Source: Dirofilaria immitis (lineage: Eukaryota > Nematoda > Chromadorea > Rhabditida > Onchocercidae). Taken from it: a DNA stretch of 64,000 nt. Under the pieces are notes generated by a model. That model was not told the DNA's origin. It did no database searches and worked only from the letters and a program-made list of their open reading frames with translations. Positions 47,627 to 58,956 of this stretch are shown here, piece by piece (the stretch's first letter is position 1; each line of letters starts with the position of its first letter). The stretch lies in NCBI GenBank assembly GCA_024305405.1, contig JAKNDB010000109.1:3782001-3846000 (forward strand), given 5' to 3'. Both the position numbers and the translations under genes were made by a program.

Positions 47627-50349
47627 ATGAGATTAAGTGTCAAGAGTCCAGATGGCAGGATAGAAGTTTTTGATGGAGTGGATAACTGGAGCTTCTCGAA
47701 TTTGCGTTGTCAAGTGTTCGAGCGGTTCAATTTAAGACGGTATGGAAATGTTTGTGTTTTCCATGTTTTGGCTTTATAAATTTTGGCTAATAGAAATTAT
47801 TTATATAAGTTGCTGAGAGTGAATCGTGGTTTAAGATTAATTTGAGGTTTTTTACGCAGCCAATCCGAATTTCCTCAAAATTCTTTCAGGAGTCCCATTT
47901 GCGTCTTATCACCCGCATGGTCCACTAATGGGAGATGCGCTATACTGAACATCCGGAATTCCTGAGAATCTCGGTCTCTCGTAATTTAATGATGGATTTC
48001 AGTTCACTTGATTTCTTAGGATGCATTTGATTTCAGCGATTTTACTCTGTTTTTCGGTAGCCGTCAGCTGCCGACTGATGATACAAAGCTGTTTGAATCA
48101 GATATGGAATTCGTTAATGGAGATCGACTGAGATTAGTTGTTAATGAGAAAGAGTACATGTTTTGTTTACTTCTTCTTCATTTATTTTATTCAAAGAGAA
48201 AATCCAGTAATTTGAAAAGATTGAATTATTTACAAATTGTGAAATTACAAGAATTTTCTTTAAAAATTATTTTAATGACTAATATAAAATTGTTTCAATG
48301 CATCAAAAAGTTCTTAAGCCAGTCATAAGTTTGAATTTATCTAAGGATAACATTGATCGTTGCTGTTTATTCAGGATTTTTCCTACTGACTATGCCAGCG
48401 AAAGTTCTTGCCCAAAAATTTCAGCAAAACTGGAAGTTCCAGCTTGAACAGTTTGGGAAAAAGTGGAACCGTTTTCGAAAGCATACTTCAGCAAATGAAA
48501 CAGAGGGGCTTTGAAGTAGGATTTTTTTTTGTCTGTCAAGCTAACTTCATTTGTCTCCACGTAAATATTGTTTTAGCGTTCTCAAAAGAATAAGGGGAAA
48601 TATTCATTTTATTCTGCATAGTTTAATCATGCAAATATTTCTATAATAATGATGATCTATAATTCATCATTTGTTGATGCAGATGTGTCTTAAAATTTGA
48701 TTCGCTGTATGAAATGACGATGCTGGGTACTAATGTTTTTGTATTAATCTGAAGAATCAAGACTTAAATTACCAAAATTGAATTAGTACCGGATTAGATA
48801 GAGATTAATATCGTGAATGATATCAAAAGGTTTGTAAAAGAGATGTTGACAGGAGAGAAAGGAGGGAAGAGCGATAAAAGAAAGTATACAACCGGCTTCA
48901 GTCCGTTCCCATTACTCTTGGAATATATTTGAATGGTCACCTATAATAAGCTCAATAAATCATTTGAATGAGACGATTTAAAATTATTTGAATAATTTTT
49001 TTCTTAATTTAAATGATGCAGTTAAAGATTGTTAACAGTTTTGAAATCATTATATTTATTTGATTTTCTTCTAATATTTCATGCTTGGCTATCTCATTTG
49101 AACTGGTGTTTGCAAAGTTAAAATTCCCGGGTTTTCTTAAGCTTAGATTTTTTTCTTCAAAACGCTGTATGAATTCGACTAATTTTAGCGCACGAAAGAT
49201 GAAGATGATGATATGCGTTGGACATTTCATCATCCGGATTCAGTTCTTATTGTTGAGATCGATTTTCATATTTACAATGATCGATTGATGAAATATGTTC
49301 ACGTCACTGCTAGCATCTATCATCCCTTCGGTCGTCAGTTTCTCGAGCCAGTTGTCTTAGAGGAGCAAAGCAGTGATTTACAAAAAAGATTTCTGAGTGT
49401 TTGATTTCACCGCTGAAGTTGGCATTATTTGGGCGTAAGTTTTATTTTTTAGATTAAGAATTATCAAAATACTAAGCTTGTCCAAGCTCTTCTTTAAAAT
49501 GGCTACTGCTACTTATTTTTGACGTTGAAAAGAATTTTCCATTTCCGTGGAATATTCAGATGTGAAGTGGATTATTCCTTCCCAAAAAAAAAGAACTGGA
49601 TTATCCTTTTCAAAATACGTCATGCTTCATAAAAATAGCTAGTACTTCGTGGTAAAGATAAGAAATGGTTTTTTAGATGAAAATCCATTCTTGCGCTTGC
49701 TTGGAAGTAGCGTATTAGCTGAATGTTTATTCGAAATGTTGGATGCCGAGAGTGTGTTGCGATTAGAAAGAACAAATAAACATGCTCTTAAAATATGTAG
49801 GAGTCAAGGAATGGAAAGAATTTGGAAACTCTACTGTGAAAGAGATTTTGGAAAAGGTAATTATGTTTCGAGATCCATTTCTTTAGTAATGAGTGAATAA
49901 AAAGATTTTTAACTGTTTAAGCTGAAGTAAAATATTACATTTTTTAAAATATAAATTTCATTTAAGATGCTTCTGTATTAAAAAGGAATCGTATCATGAA
50001 GCATATAAAAGATTGTACATTCGGCATGTGCGAGAACTTAATTATTTGCGAAATCTGCTGGAACCTCATACTCACACTGATGTTCCCATTCACATATCTT
50101 TTCCAACTCCAACATACAGACCGGAAAACCCTGATCCCGATATTCCTGAAGGCCCATTCCATCCTCTCTCTCGTAATCCATATATGCCATCCATAAATCC
50201 CTTCCCATTTCCTGGTTCGGGAATCCTCTTGATCCTTTTCACGGTCGAGAATTATTACCGAGCCGTCCCGCTAGACCTAGCGGTATTCCTAGAGTTCTCC
50301 CACGTGATCGTTCTACAGATCAGGAAATATGTATCATGATTTCCTGTAA
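47627..50349 (+). CDS. FBXO7: F-box only protein 7 (FBXO7/PI31-like)
   Basis: Adaptor of an SCF ubiquitin ligase that also binds the proteasome and PI31; its human gene is linked to mitophagy and parkinsonism. Exons: 47627-47739, 48037-48159, 48375-48515, 49189-49434, 49677-49856, 49967-50349; about 396 aa. The N-terminal ubiquitin-like domain (MRLSVKSPDGRIEVFD, then DFTLFFGSRQLPTDD) is followed by an FP/PI31-like domain (MRWTFHHPDSVLIVEIDFHI, DLQKKISECLISPLKLALF). Next are the F-box (VLAECLFEMLDAESVLRLE, WKLYCERDFGK) and a Pro/Arg-rich tail with PFPGSGNPLDPFHGRELLP and a probable end GNMYHDFL. Five corrections are needed, all homopolymer: A 48414-48418, A 49382-49387, G 49985-49986, G 50219-50221, G 50323-50324. 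Intervening 47860-47990 also looks open but breaks the UBL fold. Confidence 0.87.
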
Positions 50350-53300
50350 CGTACGCTAAATATTTGAAGACGTTTCAGTGATTCGGTGAACACTTTTATT
50401 TCGTTTCAATGCATCATTTTATTTGCTTGTTTGTATAAAAAACACTAACATACATTAAACTGTATAAATGTTTCTATCAAGTTTATGTAACAGCTAATTT
50501 CTTTTTCATGACTCTTATGATCGGCTCCTATTTTTAATATTCTGCGACTTTCAATGATAAATTGGAATTAACGCAAGAATTTCTCAAAATATATTAGCAA
50601 ATAATTCGAACGATGGTTTTTTCGAAATTTAATTTCTAATTTTTTCTCGAGTGAAAGTACTCCCAATTACTGGAATGTGATCGGTATTATTAATTGGTAT
50701 AAAAAGTTATGCGATTGACTAGATTAAATAGATGGATTTAGGGCGAAAAAAAGCAAAATAATTGTAGGCATATCATTTTCGGTTAGTAGAAAAGCAGCAA
50801 TGATTAGTTCCTGGAGTTTTTCTACGCAATTACGTGAGCCACTTCCACATTATTGGAAGCTTATGATAATCAAGATTTTTTCAACTACAAGATAGAATGA
50901 GATGCTTGAAAGAGGGTGTGGTGAAGTGGAAAAACAAGTTTGACCAGTTATAAGCAGAATACTCATGCAGACTTTGCGATGTACAACGGATATCAATAAT
51001 TTATAGCGAAATTAAGTTGCATATCTCTACACGATTTTCCCTTCTAGTTTAACCGAACTAAGGTTGCATAATTAATTTAGCTGTTTCTAAAGTATTACAT
51101 TTTTAAATATAAATTTCATTTAAGATGCTTCTGTATTAAAAAGGGAATCGTATCACGAAGTATGTAACTATAAAAAGCATGTAACAACTTTTTATATATA
51201 ATATAAAAGTATTCCTCAAGAATATAGTCTTAGGTGGAATACTAACAATGTGCGGACGACATATCGCTAAGTGCGAATTAAAGTACCCATCTCATTTATT
51301 TCGACAATTCTTCTTTACGTGTCCACAATTCCAAAAATACTTCCAAAGTTCGATCTGAACTGTTTAGTACATAAATCAGCAAAATCTGCCGCTCTATGCA
51401 TTTTACTGCTACAATCTGAAAAATAGAAATAATTTATAAGTTCTAAAATATCTCTATAACTAAAGTACTTTTGTATTTCGGAATATGTGTTATAGAAATT
51501 TTTATATTAATTGTTCTCAGTCACATAGAATATTCTTTGTTGGATAATTCAATTCACAATTTTAAAGAATATTGTAAATGATTAACATCAAACAACACTC
51601 TTTGTACTCGCGATTTCATCTCTTAAGATTCATCTATTGCATGTTAGACGATTTATTACAACTTTATTCATTGTATGTCTATATGATTCTTTGTTAGAAC
51701 TAGTTTCATCTATCAAATGAATACATGATTCTTTGTTTATGTGTTCAATTATCTGTTACATCGAATGCTTATCAACTCAGTAAAACTTTGACTTAAAGCC
51801 TATTCTTTATCAACTCCCAGGCAAATTTAGAAACGACTATTCCACTATGAATAATTAGTAAGAAATCTTCGTTATTGGATTATCATATTGTACTACTACT
51901 GTTAATCTTCTGCGAAAAGTAAATTCTTATAATTATTGTTGTTTGTTAAGCAAATCAAACGAAAAAAGGTCCTCACAACAGATACAAAATAACCGTAAAA
52001 AATTAGCAACAAAAGAATTGGAGAGAATTTCTTTTTTTTTTTTAGTTTTGATGTAGGATCAATTTATGCGCGGTGATTAGATTTGTTTTAGATTCTCCAG
52101 ATTATCAGGATCAATTAATAATTTGAATGTTTTTGTCCAGCAAATAAAAGTGAATTTAATTATCGGACAGGTCTATTACTAGTGGTTTTCACCGATTAGT
52201 CGATTCTTAATTGCTGAAGGTTTCACGAAATGTTTCATGATGCAATTACCCACTCGCCATGGTCGCATATCTAATCATTATCATGCTAATGAATATTTCA
52301 CTTACAAGAAAGAAGTGCATAGAAATATTGAGATTCAGCAATAATAAGAGGCATCAAAACGATGATCTAAACAATCATCTTGATCATAGCTTACATTGTT
52401 CACATATAAAAATTGTTCTGTATAGGTTCAACCAATCGAGAGCAGAATTTTTCTCGTTAAGAAAGAAGTTTGTATGCAACTATCAGCGAATGGTACCAAA
52501 GCTCTTAACCACTGAAGTTTTTAAGAAACAAAGAAAAGAACCTACCTTAAAAAGAATTGGAACTATTATATCGGTCATCAAGGAAACCGAGTCTTTACTA
52601 GTTTTAGAGTTCTTTGCCAACTGAAATAATAAATGGAATGGCAGAACAAGAAAATAATTGATTTTGCGACAATCTATCGTTCTCATTTCACTATTCACTT
52701 TATTTGAGGAATTTTGGTTTATTGCAATTTTACTAGGAAAACAATATTTATCGCACTGAAAGGCACCGTAAAAAAGCGTATTAAAATGTGAAAGATAGCT
52801 AAATAATTCAAGCCTTTCGCAATTTCCCGAATACATTAATTTTTAAAAGATTTTTTTTCAAAACAATTTTAACACTTCTAAAGGCACACGTTGAAGATTA
52901 GTAAAAGATTTATTCATGTGTAAAAGCTGCATATGAAATATGATGTAAGTTGGAGGAGATTTCATGAAGCGTAAAAGGTTTGTAGTAGCGAAAGATGAAG
53001 GAATTGGTTCTAGAATTTCTTAATTTCCCCAAATCTTATTTAAAACATTCGCCTGTTCTCTCATTTAAATACTTCGGAGTAAACTTACTGTCAACCCTAT
53101 TTTTAGCTTTTTAGCTCTTTATTAAATGTCTTATTTCATAAGAGAAAATCTACGTATGAAACTTTTCAAGCGTAGACATTTGAGGATATAAGTATGTACA
53201 GTTTGTATTATTGTATGCAAATTGCTTGATCGAGAAAGCAGTCATAACCCATATTATGAGAAATCAGAATATAAGTAGAAAATTAAGGGAGAAGTAAATC

Positions 53301-55826
53301 GATTCAAATGAAAAAATTAATCACAGACAATGAAGATCAAGAAAATTGAAGAGATCAGTTTCATTATATTTTTCTAAAGATCGGCCTAGTGCAGTGGTAC
53401 GTAAACCTTGTATCAATTTTTTTACATAAAAATACTGGAGCAACCGTGCATATGAAAGATGAATTCTTTTTAAATGAAATTTCGAAATCAAACATTTTCA
53501 GAATTAGCTATCCAGCGATTAAGAATCAATTTTATTCATTTTTTCGTCTTTGTGTTCTCCATTATATGCCCCTTCACTTATTTCAGACGTAACTAGTTGG
53601 TACAAACAATAAAAAAAAAAAATTTTACACAAAGTTCTCTTCCCTTTTTGTATGCGTTTAAAACTCATCTGTTATCTAAAAACCCAATAAAACTTCCTTT
53701 CCTTTTCTCATTCTCGACTCATTTGAAGCACTTTGTTTATCCATTTATCGGCACAAAATTCCTATTAAACTATGGCTTCTCTTCATATCATAAGTATGCA
53801 TTTTTACGAGAATTTCTTTCGTTTGCTTTTATTGGAAATGTGTTTGATGATAGCCAATATGAGAATGAGCATGATCAGATGGTTTCAACAATGTTAACGT
53901 TAAGACAAATTTAGAGACTTCCATGATTTCCGTGAAGATAAAAATTCGGTGGTAAGACAAAAGAGACTTCTGTAGTGAAGACAGAGAAAAGAATTTATCA
54001 ATTCCTATATATAAAAAACCGAAGTAAAAGCTTTTGTGATCGATTGATCTTTCCATATCAAAGGATTTAAATCTGTGAAGAAAAGGCTTTGTTCATGTAG
54101 ATTTATGATTTGAGGGAATTGAAATGCTATATAAAACCTGAAATGCGATCTGTAAAATGAATCGAAGATTCGCTATGAAAACTCGATGCAAAGTTCAATA
54201 ACTAATGAAACTTACAAATGGATATAAAAATTTCAGCACTGGATGAAAAAATGAAATTCATTTTTTTCCAGTATATTTGAATTTTCACCAAGTCAAATAA
54301 ATTAACGAAATTATAAAATTATTTAATCAGATGTTTCAGGTAAATTTTCATGGACGAATCTGCTGACCATGATTTACAGCCTTTTCATTTCGACGAATAA
54401 TTATGTTGGTAGTCAATAATTTGTTACTGTTTAACAGATGAGTTCATCAAATTCCACTTTAATCAACGTATTCGTTATCAGTTCATCCTCAGCAATGTAT
54501 ATTTTTTGTTATAGACATGATCAATATTTAATTGATCTCATTTGTTGCTCAATCGTAGCTTTTCAAATGCATGCTTCCTGAGCTTTTGCTCGGTATTATG
54601 TATAAGAAATTACAAATCTTTGTTAGGAACAATTAAATCAACTATTCATTTATGCATACTTAAAATCATATTCAAATTAATATTGTCAAAGGGAATGATG
54701 CTATATTATTTAGATAAAATGAATTAAATGATTGAGCAATTTGATTTATATCATTGAGAGAAATAGCATTATGTTATGTTGAACCCATAGATGAACGGAA
54801 CAGAAAGGTCCATATCGATAATCATTTTATTGTTTCCTTCTTTTCATCAAATTTTTATCGGTAATCTTTGATCTCCAATATTTTTATTTTTTTCAATAGA
54901 AATGAATACTATACAAATCATTAGTCAAAATATCGGTTTGCTAAAAATATCAATCTGATGATAGCGAATTAATTGTTGACTGTTTTCATTCGCTCTTATA
55001 TTATTATACGTCCTTTTAATATCATTGGTTTAATGAATGCTTCATAGTTAGATTGCAAACTGATAGAAATAGCACATTATTGTGCCATTCGACACGTTAG
55101 ACAGTGTGACGAATATTAATTTGGAAAATGGACGAATGCAAATTTATCAATTCATTTCTATGATTGTTTCTTGAAAATGAATACTTCCCGTATTTCATTG
55201 AAAAGTGGCGAATTGGAGATCATTTATTTTTGCTTTATCATTTTCTATACTTCTCTTTTATTACTAGATTACATCTTTTAACTTCCACGAATATGGTGGA
55301 TTTGGTTCGAAAAGAAAAACACGTCAATCAATAATCGGATCGGTCATTGTCTAAAAATAACGGGAAATTACCAAGTTCAAATGGCAGGATGGTAGATTTT
55401 ATAATCTCTTACGGGGCTAGTTGCCATATGATTTTTCTTGTTGACGATAAAATGTATTTGATTCATTGGTCATTTTCATATATAATATAGCAGAATAGAG
55501 GATAGATGGTGATGAGTGCCACACAAATGAAATTAAAACTTAATAAGAGATCTCGGAAAATCTCATTCGAGGAGAATCCCCATGTTAGACTTAGATCTTA
55601 ATAAAACTTCGAGCCTCTTGGACTGCAACCATGTAATCTCCAAACGATCCTATGGTTTATCAGTTAACTTGAAAATACAAGAATATATGGAATAAAGAAA
55701 TTCGTATTTAGTGTGATAGATAAATAGGATGACAGATGAACATAAACAGATCGATGATAAATGAGATCGAGGGATCGAGGACAGACACAGACAGACTGAA
55801 AGAGGACGGGTGGATAAAGGGAGATG
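50350..55826. other. Gene-poor stretch
   Basis: Contains a duplicated FBXO7 exon fragment (51086-51165). A minus-strand ORF at 51275-51425 ends in a knuckle-like NCGHVKKNCRNK. There are chance-sized ORFs at 52259-52624 (+) and 52483-52836 (-) that overlap each other. No domain was recognised in these. Nothing else is supportable. Confidence 0.35.
51086..51165 (+). repeat. Duplicated fragment of FBXO7 intron 5/exon 6
   Basis: About 75 nt match 49931-50005 (shared core aaatttcatttaagatgctt, then ctgtattaaaaag). It includes the splice acceptor and the first ten or so codons of the last FBXO7 exon, then diverges after cacgaagtat. The duplicate reads AAAAAGGG where the exon reads AAAAAGG, so the copy is in frame and the gene is not. 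Confidence 0.8.
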
Positions 55827-56015
55827 CTAACGAATGTTATTGTTATTCAATATAGCTTGCAAATACGATAGAGGACGCTGTTGTTGTGGGCGGGAGAATG
55901 GAACTGGATGCCCGTGCAAAATATCCCGAATTACTGGCGTCATATTATTATGTGTTCCCGAAACGGGTATTGTAATTTTGCTTGGTACAAGCAAGAGTAT
56001 ACGCTGTAATATCAC
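55827..56015 (-). other. Candidate coding exon, unrecognised
   Basis: A G+C-richer patch open on the minus strand, preceded by an ATATTACAG acceptor. It reads GTHNNMTPVIRDILHGHPVP followed by SRPQQQRPLSYLQAILNNNN and stops at 55827-55829. The other minus frame (KQADKFATDVVQGRHSDITA) and the plus frame (83 aa) are also open, so the strand is uncertain. It resembles a Pro/Gln-rich C-terminal exon. No family recognised. Confidence 0.3.
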
Positions 56016-57176
56016 TGTGGCGACCTTGCACTACGTCGGTAGCAAACTTGTCAGCTTGTTTACTTTTCATCGAAGTGGAATTTAATGCCCAATTTGGAAA
56101 GTTGTGAATGAAATATTTTCATTGGGAAATAAAATTTGTCAACTTAGAGACTATCTTTCAATGATCGTTTACGACATCATTTGTGCTATCATCGCAATGA
56201 ATGAGCAAAGGTTTTATTAATGGAAAAGAAATAATAGTATTGAATGTGTTAGTTATATCATGTTGTCTGCCTGATAAACGCGAATGAATGAGGAAAAATA
56301 AAATAAATTATACTCGCGATGTTGTAGCAACTATTTCGATGTGTTAATTCGTTTTGTTTCCCTTAATTGCTTCATTTTAGTTAGAATATTTTGGATGTGG
56401 ATATTATTGTTGTCAACATGATAATACCGAAGTTTCTATTATATGGAGTCCAAATTAACAGGAAGCAGCAAATCAGAAGTTGATTTTGATCCTTCGAGCC
56501 ATTTCGAAGCAGGAAAGAAACGCATGTGATATTGCAGACCAAAAAGTCTCAGTCAAAGTATGTGAGAAATAGAAGGGTGGAGAGCACTTTTCGTAGTTAA
56601 ATCGATGTACTGCTACCACTAATTGAATCGGTTGTCAAATGTCGAAACGTTTAAAATATAAGTTAACTGTTTGCCAGAAAGATGGTTCTAATAGCAGTTT
56701 TACATGCTAATCCACAACGTAATTGTTTCATTTATTCTTTCGTAGAAGCTTTGTGTTATCACTCCTCAACTACTTGATGTTTTTAAATAATTTATCAGTG
56801 TGCTACAAAATAGTTGGTATCGTCAATTTCCGAGATATTACGGAGAGATCCTTTCATGTTATTATTAGCTTCTCTTCACTTTGTTCAATGATAAAACATA
56901 ATCTGTAATTCTTCCTCGCGCATTTTGCATTTCCATCTTATACGTATAAACCAGTAAGCCATCTCCAATCTGTTGCAAGAAAAATACAACTGAGCTGAAA
57001 ATGCGAGGCATTTTTGGTCAGCAGTTTCATAGTACTGCCCAGCGGGAACATTTGGCCAGACGGTTGAGTCACTCACGCAGAGCCATAAATATTACGAAAT
57101 AGTGCCACTTCAAATTAACCTGAGGTTGGAGAAGGTGCAAAATGAATTAACATAGAGCAGAGCTTTTATATATACG

Positions 57177-57211
<35 letters not shown>

Positions 57212-58201
57212 GCGGTGGAAATAAACATACGTTACTGACAGACAAACAAAGAAGTATTCAACTAATTGAAATGTATTAAGTAATGGTGAAGTTATCAATT
57301 GCTATAGGTAGTATTGATATTGGGTATTTGTCGTAATTAAAAACAGTAATGACAACAACTGCTGTCCCATAGTTTTACTTCTATTACTACTGCGCTGTTA
57401 TTTGTTTACTTATCGAAAATTCAATTTCATAATTTCATTTCCAGAATGAATTATCGATACAGATGGGCTAATGATTTTGCTTGTGATGGTATCATCTCGT
57501 TATATTGAATTGTCGGGATTACATGACACTGGCTATTATTTTTGCTTATTATTTATTTTTTCGATAATTCTTTTCGTATTTTTTTGCGGGAAAAGTACTG
57601 AGAAAAGTACTTGCCATTTCAAACGAAGAAGAGCAAACTTTAATGTTGATCGAAAGTAAGTAGGAGCCCAGAAATTCGGCACTTGGAAACCGGATTTGCC
57701 AAACTTTCCAAAGGGTGAGAAAGCGAGGAAGTAGGTAGTAAAATAATTCGTCCTTTCTTTTTTTTTTATTCTTTTATACTAAAATTTTGGTATTAGCTTT
57801 CTTTTAATTATCTTAAAAGATCTAATGAAAGACTTCTACTGAAGTAATGAGATAAGAGATCGGGAACTCATCACATTCGAAAAGCCTAATGCATCCATGT
57901 TGTTCATTGAAATTTGGAGTAATTAAAATGTCCTATTGCTTAAAGTATTCCAAATGCTGAAGGTAAAGAGGAATTTAAGGTCATACTATACTGTTTAACT
58001 TAAGTCATCTGTAATACTTAAGGTATCCGAAAAATTTAGCCAAAGAGTTTGAGATACACAAAATACTCAAAATATCCAGAGGATGTGTGATAATCGAATA
58101 AGGAAAGCGAAAAAGATTCATGGTATGTAACTGTTCCTTGTTTTTATTAACTAATGTAAAAAGTGAAACAGAAATTCATTCTAAAAATACTGGAAAAAAT
58201 G
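56016..58201. other. Intergenic with (TA)n tract
   Basis: Holds a TA dinucleotide run at about 57176-57207. A plus-strand open patch at 56957-57104 (ending GIFGQQFHSTAQREHLARR, RAINITK, stop) looks like a last exon but has no upstream partner. A possible 5' region of the OSGIN gene lies further on. Confidence 0.35.
57176..57207. repeat. (TA)n microsatellite
   Basis: Perfect AT/TA dinucleotide run of about 16 units. Shorter runs of the same kind occur at about 10600-10624, 13030-13043 and 61799-61815. Confidence 0.9.
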
Positions 58202-58673
58202 TCCAATTCAAAGTAATTTTTAACATTATAGGAACATACACTGATCTTTCATCTTTTTATTTCTTTTACTCTTGAGTGGCAGTTGCACATGTTCAAATGT
58301 ATAGCAGTATTATATTTCTGTGTTGAATAATAATGGTTAGTGAAGACGAAATAACCGCTACGATTATTTTATATCTTCAATTACAAATAATAAAATGTCT
58401 GTTTCCTGAATTCCTTATATAAGATACGCTATATTGAATGATAGGACAGTCTTACGGATAATGTAAGAAATAGCAATATGCTCTCGACGATTTTTTTAAA
58501 ACTATCCCAATTTTTGAATATATTTGTCTTCACTAAATTCTGGTAAAAATGATATAATTTATATTCTGTTTTATATTATATCACATCAACATGCGCTTCA
58601 GAATTTTTTCTCCTCACACGACGGATTAGACAGTTCAACGCAAAAGCTAATAAACAAAATAATGGCGAAGCTC
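58202..58673. repeat. Left arm of large inverted repeat
   Basis: Reverse complement of 63530-64000, near identical over 472 nt. The one difference noticed is a T-run of five (58253-58257) against four in the other arm. Identity ends at tggcgaagctc (58663-58673). The left limit is set by the window end of the other arm. The arm contains an open reading stretch beginning MVSEDEITATIILYLQLQ (from 58333) and, near its inner end, an exon-like FFLLTRRIRQFNAKANKQNN. Confidence 0.95.
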
Positions 58674-58956
58674 ATAGAAACGTAATAAGAATTTTTCGTC
58701 ACCTATAAACATTACTTTATTTTTCATTCACCTAAATATCCTAGCAGAAACAGGAAAAAATTATTTTTTAATAGCATTAATAAGAGTTTTACCTCGATAG
58801 GCATTTCTTTATGTGGAAATTTATAGTAACTTTGTGTTCTCTTTGTAGTTAGTTTTACCCATATAAACGCCGAAATGATGATGATAAAATTTGTCTAAGC
58901 GGAATGTCTTCTTTTTTGTAGGTCATTGAGCCCGCATTGAAACAGAAGTGCAGACA

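Noticed and set aside
47860..47990. An open stretch between FBXO7 exons 1 and 2 (with VPFASYHPHGPLMG).
   Set aside because: Including it interrupts the ubiquitin-like fold, while the direct 47739 to 48037 join is in phase and matches the UBL pattern. Kept as intron.
51275..51425. Minus-strand NCGHVKKNCRNK, resembling a retroelement Gag zinc knuckle.
   Set aside because: The first cysteine is missing and the Cys-His spacing is too short. No reverse transcriptase or integrase is nearby, so it is not supportable as a mobile element.
52259..52836. Two overlapping ORFs of 121 and 117 aa on opposite strands.
   Set aside because: Low complexity, no domain, no splice or poly(A) context. Such lengths occur by chance in this composition when read on six frames.
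57110..57298. A 62-aa ORF with repeated Ile-Tyr.
   Set aside because: It is simply translation through the TA microsatellite.
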